The translations under genes and the position numbers were made by a program. Positions 1 through 11,693 of a stretch of 64,000 bases of DNA are shown in pieces; the stretch's first letter is position 1, and every line of letters starts with the position of its first letter. This DNA comes from Anthopleura xanthogrammica (lineage: Eukaryota > Cnidaria > Anthozoa > Actiniaria > Actiniidae): assembly GCA_964019055.1 (NCBI GenBank), contig OZ025206.1, forward strand, positions 24,144,578-24,208,577, given 5' to 3'. The notes under the pieces were generated by a model, which did not search any database, had not been told where the DNA came from, and saw nothing but the letters and a program-made list of their open reading frames with translations.

Positions 1-351
1 TTGACGTCATTTTATTTCTCCGGAGCCTCGTTTTAAATTGTTTTGTGCGTGGTCACTCAACCAGAGTATCGAAAGTTGGCTATTCAGCACTTTCCATACA
101 TTGGTTCACTGGTCACAGACAAAGCATTCAGTTGAGGCTGCAAGGCTCAAATTTGAATAATCCTTTAAAACTACCTGGCAGCCTCGATTGAATGCCTTGT
201 CTGAGTTTCTTTTTACCGTTCCAGTTCTCCTGATGATGGACGGTTAGTCCGAAAGCTTGAGTTTTTTTTATTTTTTTTACTTTTTTTTATTTTTTATTTT
301 TTTGAGGTACAACATTTCATTATTAAATTATTCTTGATATCATCCTCGCAG

Positions 352-3300
352 ATATGGACACAGTGCGACGTTGTTGCCGGGTGGACACGTGATGATTATT
401 GGTGGATTTGGTGAACTCAACAATAAACACATGAGGCTAAAAGGGATCAATATATTACATAAAGAGACAGGTAAAACTTTTCCTAGTTTTTTGAAGCATA
501 TTCCCATCATCAGCGTTTCTTATCGACCCCTTTTATATGACGTCAAAGCAGCTCAATTTCGCGGACAAAACAAAAAAATTTCACTCCTGAAAATTTGAAC
601 CTATTGTTTTGTCCAATTTGAGCTGCATTCCGACGTGCTGCTATTGATGGATTCCAGCCGTTCCCAAGAGGGTCAAATGACAAAGACATGGCGGCCATGC
701 TGGTGTATTAACAATGGAGGCTAATGAGAAATCTTTTGTTAAAAAACACCAACATGGCCGCGGTGACGAAATGTGCAATCAAAGAGTTTATGTTGTTTCG
801 TCGCAGAAAGTTTTGCTACTTCTAACATCTTTCATCACGTTGTTCGCACGGTTTGACCGTGTTTCTAAATCTTTACCTACCTTTATATAACTTCCATGTC
901 AAGACCTAAGCACAGCGGTCAAGGTTATCAAAGGTGACGTAGCGATAATCCACTTGCCTCTATCCTCTGTGGTCTAGGATTCGATTCCTGGACCCAGCCT
1001 CACTGCATGTGAGGAGAGTTTGTTAACCCTCTCCCTTGATTCGAGGGTTTTTTCTCCGGTTTTCCTCCTTCCGCAAAACGTAAAAAGTTAAATTTCAATT
1101 CGATCTGTGCGTTAGCCACGCCCTGACTCTGATCAGCCCAAAGGTTGTTTCAGGGTATCGATAAAATTTGAAGACAAGGTTTTGAAGGACCTATGTTATG
1201 ACAGTTGGTCCTAACCTTGATGACCAGGTCACAGAGGTCAACGTTGAAGCAATGTTGTTCATTTTTTTACTAACCTAATTAATTCTTTCTTTCCAGACGT
1301 TTGGCAATGTAATGATGCAATATTCACAGACGATGACTGGATTGGTAAGTGTGACCAAGGAGACTAGCAAAAATGGGTCGTGCCGTGTTCGAGCATTTTC
1401 ATTGGTTAATCAGTTATGTTGCGTACTATGATTGGTTAGTGGATGTCGTGTAACGTGAATGTACCTAATGTCGTGATTTTTTTACCAACGTGAAAAAATA
1501 CTTTAGGTTGAATAAAAGACTGGGTCGAGTTTGCATTACAGTGCATTGTGGGACTGATTTAGGGGAAGAATTAGGTGCCATCTTGGAAATATGTCCAAGA
1601 CGGCGGTGGTGGTGGTGGTGATGGTGATGGTGATGAGAATGATGTACAGAACTTATATTTCATTTCAGGTTCTAGAATGTTCCATTCTTCAACATTACTC
1701 GATGACAATTCCATCCTTCTGTACGGTGGAAGGACCTCACCCAACAAACCCTGCACCACGACTTGTATATTAAAACTCGAGCAACTTAAAACGCTCTCCA
1801 GTGTCAAAAACAATTTACTTTCTGATAAAACTCTTGACCAACAACCTACTTCTCGACAAGACTTTGATACTTCAAACTCAACCAGTTCATTGAATAATAT
1901 AGTTGAACGAAAATCAGATATCAAACTTCCATTAATGAGTGATAATGAAGGATTCGCTGAACGTCATGTCACTGATTGTAAAACCAAGGTTTATAACAAA
2001 GATGGATCAGTTTGCACGTTGACTTCGTTGAATCCACAGGGATCTGGACCGGTTCCAAGATGGAGGCACACAGCTACTAAATTACTACTGGATCATGGTG
2101 AGAAGCAAAACCAACCACACAATTGACCTCTTTACCTTGGGCGTAATAGTTTCCCATTTCAGACCACGTGTCATTCCCTAGAGTATCATTTCTTTGTTTA
2201 ACGGTTGCGCATGAGAAGACACATGAATATGGATGCAACTCAAACCAAAAATATTTTATTCTCAAGAGAATGACACGTGGTCTGAAATGGGAAAACATTA
2301 CGCAAAAAAAAAAAGGTCTATTCCGCATGCGACAGGAAGTGACGTCGAGTAAAGCCAAGCTAGTGTGTTATGTTTTTATTATCTTTATTGTTTGATTTAT
2401 TTCTGTCTTTTCTCATAGAGGAAAAAGAGAGGGTTCTGATCTTTGGAGGACGAACACCAACACTAATGGCCCTCAGTGACTGTTATATATTGAATGTCAC
2501 AGACAACAAGTGGGAGGAGGTAGGGATGATGGATTTTATGTAATAGATAATATACGATACATCCACCCATCCATCTGTCCATCCATCCATCCATCTATCC
2601 ACCCATCCGTCCCACCTGTCCATCCATCCATCCATCCATCCATCCATCCATCCATCCATCCATCCATCCATCCATCCATCCATCCATCCATCCATCCATC
2701 CATCCATCCATCCATCCATCCATCCATCCATCCATCCATCCATCCATCCATCCATCCATCCATCCATCCATCCATCCATCCATCCATCCATCCATCCATC
2801 CACCCATCCGTCCCACCTGTCCATCCATCCATCTACCCATCTACCCATCCATCCATCCATCCATCTCTCCCTCTATCATTGACCAGTTGCAGTTGTTCTC
2901 TTTAGCATAATCCATCTGCTCCATCTAAAAACTCCTACACAAATAGCACTCCCAGTAACCGAAAGCAATAGTAAAGGAACCACGACACTCATCGTGAATG
3001 TTAAATCTTTTGATAGACATTGAAAAACCAACTGACTATTACTCCTTGAATTCATTTTCCGAAATATGAATATAGACCATCTCTTTTCGTCCTAATTTGT
3101 GTCCATAAGTAAAAGTATTCAAGAAAAAACATTCATTAAAACTGTGTAGTTCTTTAGAGCTTACAGGGTTTAAACGAAGACGAAATCCTTTATTACTTAA
3201 CGGTCGCACTCCGAGATAGTAAACCAACATTCCCATGTAAACATCTTCAATCCACAATGGCAGGATCACGCGACTTGCGTTAAGGATGCGTGACGCTAGG

Positions 3301-6300
3301 TCACGCGAGAGAATGTACGACAGTCCAATACACCATGATGGGAATGCGTTCTGAGGGTATATAAAACGATGGCTTATAAAAAATTTTGAGGTTTTTCTCC
3401 TACTTGGACCATCCCTCCGGATCACAAAACCAGAGTAAAGATCTTTAGGAATTCTTGAATTTTTGTTGTTGAGCCACATAGATAACAGTGGTGCATTTAC
3501 ATAAACATCATCGTCAGCTTTCAAAATGTATTTACAGTCAATCGACAGAGACCATTTTAAAGTCATAAATACTTTCAAGTTTAAATTCTTGTACGAGTCC
3601 TCGAAACTCCCAAGTAATATGTCATTGTCTTCAGTTATTTCCTTTCGTATTTCTTTTGTGATCTTTTGTGATGATGAAGTCCCAATGACGAAAGCCGTTC
3701 TGTATGAACGCTTTCTCAACACCGGTGGTACCTTACCAAAACAATTCCAGTTTTCAGCTCTTCCCCAAGTTTCTCTAATAGCATTTCTTTTGTGTATGTT
3801 ACTTAGTGAACTCGATACAATAATTATGAATAGAAAACGAGTATTATTAAATCCGTATGGCATAACAACAGGGTCGTGAATAGGCAAGTAAGATTGATTC
3901 ATTCGTCCGTCGTTTAAGGAAGCTTCGCGGTCATTGTAAGAAAAATAGTCTTTTATCCGCAATGTTGGATTTAAAAAATGTTGTACAACCATATAAACGA
4001 TCCATGCCAAGATATTGACCAATAAAAATCCAGTTACGAGCCCTTTACGTTAAAATGTTCTCATAAACGCTATCATAATGTGTAACTGTGTTAACCGAGG
4101 TGGGATCCACATGACTTGTTTTTAAAGTGGTACTTGGACGAAAATAGTTCAAAATTTTACATGCACTTTGATAATAAGAAATAAGGCTGATATATACAGC
4201 TATAAATTTACGTCTTAAGCGACTTTTGGCCGAAAAAAGTAGGTTTTAATGACTTTAAAAGCAAAAACTCGCGGTCTCCATAACTTCTTTTTTCTCACCG
4301 ATAAAGAGTCATAAATGCCAGTGGTTTTACTCAAGTAAGCGTCTTTTCGAGCATACATTTTCTTTTGATAGGGTTTTGCCAGAAGAGTTTTCACCAGTTT
4401 GTTAAACTTTGCATATTTATACTAACCAGGAGTCAACCAGGAGTTTTATGGTTCGAGTTGAGGAAATTACGTCATACCTCACTCGACCCATTCTCCTTAA
4501 GCCGAATGTTTGTAATGAGGGGCGAGGAAAAACGTAAAATTCTCACCCTTTTCCTTTGACTATGAAGAAGTTATTTAAACAAGTGATTATTGAAATCTCT
4601 TAGATTCCTTCAGATTAGTTTTGGATCGTTTCCAATTTTGAGCGATTTTCGTCCAAGTAGCAACTTAAAATCGACGCTTATTATATCAGCGGCTTTTTAC
4701 TTGTGGAGTAAATAATTTTCTAGTATTTTATACTTACAGCACGTTAAATTCCAGCTCGACTCCTGACTTTGATCAGCCCAAAGTTTGTTTCAAGGTGTCG
4801 ATAAAACTTGAACATATAAAGAAATGTTGAATGCTTCAGTTTGAATTCTGTTACCTAAGGTTAGCCTCAGTTTCTTATGGATCCGGAGTTATTTTGATGA
4901 TTCATGCGTTTCGTGGTCCCTTTCGTGGAATTTTAAAGTTTTTTATTGTTGAAGTTGTGCATTCTTTACTTCATTTTTGAACATTTTGGCGCTAAATGAA
5001 TGAGACTACCCCAATATTTGACTAATTCTAAAACGGTCTATTTCTCGAAGGTTAAGCTACAAGGTGAGCCCGCAGTCCCTCGTCACTCGCACACAGCTTG
5101 TCTATGGAGCCGTCACGTGATACTGGCCGGGGGACTGGACGAAAATTCTAATGCTCTAAATTTACTCCAAACCATTGACACTGTGGTAAGTTTCGCAGTG
5201 TAAACGTTTTGTTAAGTGTGTTTTTTTTGTTGTTTAAAAGTAATATATCTACTGTTCTCTTGTTAGTTTGTTTTCCTTAAAAGCATGAAAGCATGCACAT
5301 ACTGTATAACTAGTTTAAACTTGATACGGATGATAATGAACGAATCACATCGTAGAGTTTCTCGAATATGTTGTTGATTCAGCTTTTGTTCTTTTATTTT
5401 GATTTTCGAAGGATTTTACACTGAATACCTTGACGGTAACTCCACCTTTAAGACCAAGGTAAGAATTCCTACGAAATGAATTAAAACATGGATCGCTTAC
5501 AGTCTGATAAACACTTGATCCACAAAAACAGCTCCAGACTTCAGGGTTTCAGAAGACAATAGACCTTTCAGTCCTGAATCCGCTTGAGTGACCACGAAAC
5601 AATGGTTCCAAGTCGAGGTTTGTTTGATAATGAAATACAGTAAATGCATGAACACATCCACCTGGACTTGGAGCCATTGTTTCGTGGTCACTCAGGGGAA
5701 TTTGGGAAAAGTCTAGTCACCATTTTTCAAACATCGGTTCACTAGTCAAACACAAAGCATTCAATCGATGCTGTAATGTTCAAATTTGAATAATCCTTTG
5801 AAACTACCTTGCAGCCTTGATTGTATTCTTTGTGTTTAACCAGTAAACCTATATATGGGAAATGGTGAATCGAGCTTCTTCAAAGAGCTTTGGACGAATT
5901 CAGCTGCCATTGCAAGTATCGAAAAGACGCAAAAACAATCAAACCAAAACACGAAGAGTTGGCCGGTTTTGGTACTGAATTCGCCCACTGAAAACCCAGC
6001 CTTTCTTGACAGAGAACAGACGGGAAGAAACGATACTGATTCCCAGTCAATTTAGTCCATGCGATTTTTTTCTTGAGTATTATTTCTCAGTTAAATAGAT
6101 AAACGTTATGTCCAACCCAATCCTACTTTTGACAAGAAAAATAAGGGAAAAGAAAGTTGAACAACGTTTCGTCGTCATCTTGACGCCATCATCAGGTTCA
6201 TATAAATAAAATAAAAAAATTCTTGTCAAATGTAACACAATCTTCTTTATTACCATCCTACTTTAATCTGTTATTGAAATGTTTCTCTAGATATTCTCAT

Positions 6301-6857
6301 ACATCCCACGTGATCAATGGCAATCTTGTCTTGATTGGTGGAATCGATCCCTACACCACAGGAAGCCCATCCATTACGGTCGTTAACTTGACGTTCCTCA
6401 CAAGCAGTTCGTTAGCACTACCGGTAAGTTACAACGTATTACTAGGGTAAACACAGTAAAACCATGAAAAACGTATTATCCAATAGTATATATCAGAATT
6501 ACACTCTATTGCCTTCAAACAATTGTTTCAAGTCGAGGCATTTGGGTCAACAATACAGTAAATGTATAGAAACTGAGAAAGAGAGATGCACATTACAGTA
6601 TTTGCCACCGTAGCTTGCTAGCTACACACTCTAACGTAGCAAATACGCATAGCAAACAACTTAACTGTTTTTTTTTCTATCTTCAGGTATGTCCCAGTCA
6701 TTCTCCATTGATGCTTCATAATCACACCAGTGTCCAGATCGACCCACAGAGGATAGTGGTGTTTGGTGGCGGCGGGAACTGTTTTTCGTTTGGAACTCAT
6801 TTGAATGACGAGCCGTTTGTGATAGAAACCTCGTCATTAGGCTTGGTGGATGAATGA
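352..6857 (+). CDS. LCMT2: TYW4/LCMT2-like protein, C-terminal kelch region (5' part outside window)
   Basis: Last eight exons: 352-470, 1297-1344, 1669-2097, 2419-2519, 5051-5185, 5412-5458, 6291-6423, 6687-6857 (stop TGA). All junctions are GT-AG and the phases join. The peptide is a chain of kelch blades, seen as YGHSATLL then [17 protein letters not shown] then [16 protein letters not shown] then [18 protein letters not shown] then VILAGGLD, and [17 protein letters not shown]. It ends in [14 protein letters not shown], which I recognise as the C-terminal signature of TYW4. In the family an N-terminal SAM methyltransferase domain precedes the kelch propeller and the protein finishes wybutosine on tRNA-Phe position 37; that domain must lie upstream of base 1. 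The exon at 1669-2097 carries a long polar insert between blades. The intron 2520-5050 contains an opposite-strand GT31 gene. A poly(A) signal follows at 6887. Confidence 0.85.
521..645. mobile_element. MITE, GACCCCTTGCA family (copy 1, degraded ends)
   Basis: Interior words GACGTCAAAGCAGCTCAATT and AATTTGAGCTGCATTCCGAC are shared with copies at 7635, 8446, 52888 and 56410. The outer ends are worn. Confidence 0.7.
945..1180 (+). mobile_element. tRNA-derived SINE in the first TYW4 intron
   Basis: Head with GATTCGATTCCTGGACC (B box), body with GAGGGTTTTTTCTCCGGTTT, tail with ACGCCCTGACTCTGATCAGC and GTTGTTTCAGGGTATCG. The tail segment recurs in tandem at 11965-12235, 36526-36815 and 51004-51270. 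Confidence 0.65.
2124..2320. mobile_element. MITE, CAGACCACGTGTCATTC family (copy 1)
   Basis: Inverted ends: TTCCCATTTCAGACCACGTG near 2151 and its complement near 2275-2295, with GACC/GGTC at the tips. Interior GCATGAGAAGACACATGAAT is shared with 14100 and 48945. Confidence 0.75.
2565..2870. repeat. (CATC)n microsatellite in the GT31-bearing TYW4 intron
   Basis: About 300 bases of CATC repeats, nearly perfect from 2620 to 2800, starting 45 bases after the exon end at 2519. Long open frames across it on both strands are artefacts. Confidence 0.97.
3039..4064 (-). CDS. Beta-1,3-galactosyltransferase-like GT31 enzyme, intronless, nested in TYW4 intron
   Basis: A single open frame with GT31 landmarks: [24 protein letters not shown], the DXD-type motif [10 protein letters not shown] (metal and UDP-sugar binding), a [11 protein letters not shown] segment and the catalytic-region motif IEDVYMG. 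In this family the enzyme is a Golgi type II membrane protein that adds a beta-1,3-linked sugar to glycans. The N-terminus [16 protein letters not shown] looks like the signal anchor. The best-placed ATG is at 4064, but the fifth codon in that frame is TAA (4050-4052). Without it translation would start at an ATG inside the anchor (about 3989) and lose most of the membrane segment. It may be an active gene with an unseen 5' exon, or a recently damaged copy. The acceptor sugar cannot be told from sequence. Confidence 0.8.
5580..5848. repeat. Palindromic repeat related to the window's first 210 bases
   Basis: TGAGTGACCACGAAACAATGG (5585 on) is inverted at 5673-5693. The part after it (5683-5842) resembles 48-207, sharing CAAAGCATTCA and CAAATTTGAATAATCCTTT. 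Both lie in TYW4 introns or flank. Confidence 0.6.
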
Positions 6858-6886
6858 GAAATCTTTAACTTAAAATTGAATTACAC

Positions 6887-6892
6887 AATAAA
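6887..6892 (+). terminator. Poly(A) signal of the TYW4-like gene
   Basis: AATAAA lies 30 bases after the stop codon at 6857. It is the first canonical hexamer downstream and fits a short 3' UTR. The cleavage site itself is not visible. Confidence 0.5.
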
Positions 6893-7116
6893 AACACGAG
6901 AATCGAAAGACGGCAAGTCACGTGTCCCAACATATCTTAAAATGCTGTTCATAAAATGAAATTGGTTTACGTCAGGTAGTTGTTTGAGGACCCGTTTACA
7001 CGGACGCGGTTTCATTTCAAACCGTGTTATTTTCTACTCGGTTGTCTTGCGTTTACACGACATCGGTTGTATAGAGTTGTTCTCATTAACCCGTGAAACA
7101 AAGTGTGCTTATTAAA

Positions 7117-7353
7117 GAGATGATAACTAGCGGTAAGCTAGTGTGGGCTGCGTCGGTGTTTCTAATGAAACAGTTGTGATAAAAGGGTAAATTTTACACC
7201 GTAAAAAAATAAGAAAGATCACTTACTGACGTTTCGGACGCTAGTCCTTCGTCGGAGTAAAAGAGAGAACTCCGACGAAGGACTAGCGTCCGAAACGTCA
7301 GTAAGTGATCTTTCTTATTTTTTACGGTGTAAAATTTACCCTCTTATCACAAC
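7117..7353. mobile_element. Penelope-like element remnant: foldback of two terminal repeats
   Basis: Two inverted copies of the same roughly 115-base sequence meet at GAGAGAACTCCGACGAAGG. Flanks carry a 13-base direct duplication (TGTGCTTATTAAA at 7104-7116 and 7354-7366). The same terminal sequence borders the element at 60810-61425, which carries a Penelope-type coding end. The motif GACGAAGGACTAGCGTCCGA, then AACGTC, resembles a hammerhead ribozyme core. Confidence 0.7.
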
Positions 7354-7634
7354 TGTGCTTATTAAAATGTAATAGTCAACAAAAAAAAAACACAATAGAA
7401 AACAAAAGAATCAGAGTGAAGTAGAGTGTAATACGCTAAAGTGTATTTCACGGGTTTATGAGAACAGCTCTAATATGTAATGAAACCGTGATATTTTGGA
7501 AACGCTGTCTGATACTAATACGTCATACCGTTCTCGTGTGAACACTCTGTAACCATATCATTTTCGACCCGGTTCCATGCTTATGAAACCATCAAGCATT
7601 GCGTAACCCTTGGGTCTATTTTACTCAATTAGAC

Positions 7635-7775
7635 TAGACCCCTATCAGCACGTCGGAATGCAGCTCAATTTATAATTAGGGGACAAAACAACAGGGTTCC
7701 AATTCTCAGGAGATTGAAATTCTTTTGTTTTGTCCTCAAAATTTAGCTGCTTTGACGTCATGTGCAAGGGGTCTA
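7635..7775. mobile_element. MITE, GACCCCTTGCA family (copy 2)
   Basis: Starts TAGACCCC and ends GTGCAAGGGGTCTA, with GCAGCTCAATT/GAGCTGC-type inverted interior. TA at both ends fits a mariner-like TA target duplication. Confidence 0.75.
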
Positions 7776-8105
7776 TACCACCATACACCATAACTACATC
7801 ATCATCATGCATTGAACAACGATTTATTCAGCTTGTCTACTTTAACGTGTTTATCGCACATGTTTTAAAACTAAGTGTACGTAATATCCATAAACTTTAT
7901 ATCACTTTCTTCTTTTGATTACTGCCTTTTTAAAGCCAAAAGTCTAATATACACCAATAGTTTATCTGGATATAATTTATATCTTATGTTATAAGCTTCT
8001 TATTATTTCGTTCTCGTCCGGTCTTGCAGGATTTGTTAGCAAGTGCTTGTTAACTCGCATGAGCACAAATGAAATAACGGTTAGCAGTTCGTTCTTATTC
8101 TACTG

Positions 8106-8222
8106 AAGTATCAGACTCGTACCCAGTCGCTTCTTACTTTGCGCTATTTATTCTTACTCGCGCTGTGCTTGATGGGAAGGATTTAGTGAGTTCTCAGTGT
8201 ATTAAGACTGGGTACGAGTCTG
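8106..8222. mobile_element. Small MITE just downstream of the LANCL stop codon
   Basis: CAGACTCGTACCCAGTC and its complement GACTGGGTACGAGTCTG bound about 115 bases. Confidence 0.7.
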
Positions 8223-8246
8223 CTGAAGTATTCTTAGCGCATTCTT

Positions 8247-11200
8247 TTATTCCTTGAACTCGAATGCTGGGAAGAGCGAAGAGCCTAGCACTAGTAGATC
8301 GACGAGAAAGTAGACGGTGCCTGCCATTCCTTTAGAGAATGAAATGTGGTTTTAGTCTATTGGATAATCCAACGAAGCAAAGTCGCAAAAACTATTGTTA
8401 AAACAATGGTAATGTTTAATTTATAAAAAAAAAATTCGTCCGCTTTAGGCCTCTTGCACGTGACGTCAAAGCAGCTCAATTCGGAGGACAAAACAAAATA
8501 TTTTTAATCTCCTGAGATTTGGAAACCTACTGTTTTATTCTCCAAATTGAGCTGCATTCCGAAGTGCTGCAAGAGGTCTATACTGATTGAACTGATTCAG
8601 CAATACTGACATTATAACACTGGGAAGAAGAACAATAATAGCTGTTATTACAGTTCAGCCCGCAATGAGATATTCTTTGTTTTAAGAACCATACAAGTGA
8701 GGCTATCGGGTCGATACAATGCTTGTTGTCTCATTTGCATCTCATTTGCATGCATCCGTAATAACTGCTATTCTCATGGCGTGGAACAAAGTATATTGAC
8801 TGGAAAATACCACTGTTTCCATTGCTATGCCCTGATTGAGACAACAGTCGTGAGTATGTAAAGGCACTGAACAATTTGATTGACAGTAGTCTATTGCCCG
8901 ACTTCTCTATAAGACAACAAGTTTACGGTCGCGACTGTTGTCTCGTAGCAATGAAAACAGTGGTAATGATTAAAGAAAGAAGGAAGGAAAGCAGGAGAGA
9001 AAAAAGAAAAGAAAAGGAGGAAAAGAAAGAAAGGAAGGAACTAAAACTCAACTAAAATTCCATAATTTGTTTAAAACGACCAATGTGTAAAAATCTGCCG
9101 AGGTGACGGATGTGTTCAGACATAACATACCTTCAAACAAGGAGAAAGGTGTGTCGGGAATGTGACATCCATGTTTGCCATAATCTAAACACCATTCTGC
9201 AAACTAACAGTTGAAACATAGTGTGTGACAATTATTTTACCCTACAGTCGAACCTCTACACAACCGGACACCATCGGAACAAAATTTTGTGGCCATTGTA
9301 GTGAGGTGGCTATTGCCGGTTTATAAACTCATTGGTAACCGGGGCAAAATTTCCTGGCCGTTGGGTAGAGGTGGCCATTGTGTGGAGGTTGCCGTTAGTG
9401 GAGGATCGACAGTATAAAGATTGGAGGGGGCTGAGACTTGAAAAAGTTCGTAGATATTAGCAAAAAGTGGGGACATCCCCCCCCCCCCTTAACCTCTACG
9501 CAGTCCCTGCAGAAAATGAATAAGAACCTCGAGCTCCAGACACCGTATTTACTTGATAAACCGCCGCGACGCTCTTTGAAGTTTTTAGTGTTTCGGTTGC
9601 GGCGCTTATTCGGAGGCGGCGCTTATTCGGGGACGGCACTCTTTAAAAGCAATGAAATATAGCCACTTCGAACTGGAAAACATTGTAACCCAGAAAATTA
9701 AATTTCCGAGGCTGGTTTAGATCAAACAATAGACCATTTCAAGGTTGTCGTCGATCAACCTCAGCCTCGATAGTGTGTAATATATTCTTTAGAATTTGAC
9801 TAAAGCTCACGGTAATTTAAGGAATGTACACATTATCAAACAATAGACCATTTTCGAGATGCACGAGCGCTTTCAAAAATATTTATTGAAACACTTAAAA
9901 CTTCCACGGGCTTTAGTCGAATTCTAAAGAATAAATTACACGCTATCGAGGCTGAGGTTGAGCGACGACAACCGTGAAATGGTCTATTCAGTGTGTTGAT
10001 GCTTCGTTCAAGCATCGCATTGTTGTGAATGAATGCGGCGCTTATTCTAGGGCGGCGCTCTTTGATATTTTGTAATCATATGCGGCGCTTAATCGGGGGC
10101 GGCGCTTAATCGAGTAAATACGTCGAGCACTGATGGAATGATTAGTAATACCTTGATGGCACGATGAATGTACTTGTGTGAGTCAGTAGCTTTGTGCAAG
10201 CCCAGGAAGGCATATGCATTACCAGACACTCCATGACATATACCATAACCTTTCCTCAGAAGACCTCTGTTCCAGATCACCTCACCACACTTGACGGCAG
10301 ATGTCAGGTACTTGTCTTTACCAAACACCTACAACAGTTGGAACATTACAAATATTGGGCTAAGTCATCCAGTTGGTTGGAAAAGATGCCATGAATATCT
10401 CCATTTCCCACTGATTTTTTGTTCAAAACTGAGCTGTATTAGTTGAGCTCAATGGTATCATAAAACTACATGTATTAAAAATGTTCATTTTATCCAGCCT
10501 GGCCAACAGTTGTCTGGTCTCCCCAGTCCCTTCCCTCGATATGAAACCCGACAATGGTAAAGGTAAAGGTGCACATTGAAACTCAAAGTTGTCGTTATCT
10601 TTATCAAGATATGCTAAATGATAACCAATATTCATTATCATATGTACAGTAGTACAGCTGTACCTTGTAAGCCTTGAGCATGAGGTGAACAGCTCCAGGA
10701 GCACCATGGCACCAATGCACCAACTTGTCTGTTGGATTTTCAAGGGAAGAATGGAAATTCCCTGATGAGAATTGCTGCGTCAATAGGTAGTCTATGCTTC
10801 TTTCAATGGACGCAAGATTGGACTGGACTGCTGGAGTTGATCGAGCCTGAAGAAGACACAAGGTAATGTTCTTAATATACAATGTTATATGTTATATACA
10901 ATATAATATGTCATATAAAATAAAATTTTCGTGACATGTTAATTTCGGGATTGGAGTATCCTCAATAAATATTATTATTAGATGAATGATGATTAAGATG
11001 TCGGACTTCAAGCGACTGCTGAAGAACAGATTTCCCACCATATCCAGAGAGAAGTGCCCTAAGGCCGGAAACATGTCCAAGGGGAAAGAATCATTGCATC
11101 ACCAACATCATTTTCATTATCAGATATTATCTTATTACCATCAACATTATCATTATCATCATGACAATCATCATCATCATTAATCATCATCATCATCACC

Positions 11201-11659
11201 ATCATCAGCATAACCACCACCATCATCATTATCTTCATCATCATCATCACAATCATCACATCACCATTACCATCATCACATCATCACCATTATCATCATC
11301 ACATCGCCATTATTTTCATCATCACAATTATCATTCATCATTATCATCAGCATCACCACCACCACCACCATCACCCTTATCTTCATCATCACTGTTATCA
11401 TAAACACAATTATCATCACATCACTATCACCATTATCATCATCACAATCATCATAACCTTCACCAACATCATCATCATCACCATCCATCTCCATTGCTAT
11501 TGCCATCACCATCTTCATCATCATCATCATCATCATCGTCGTCATCATCATCATCATCATCGTCGTCGTCGTCATCATCATCATCATCATCCTCGTCGTC
11601 GTCGTCATCATCATCATCATCATCATCAACATCATCATCATCATCATCATCATCATCAA

Positions 11660-11693
<34 letters not shown>

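Noticed and set aside
2483..2905. Long open frames on both strands rich in Met-Asp-Gly-Trp or Pro-Ser-Ile-His
   Set aside because: They are translations of the (CATC)n microsatellite and have no non-repeat homology.
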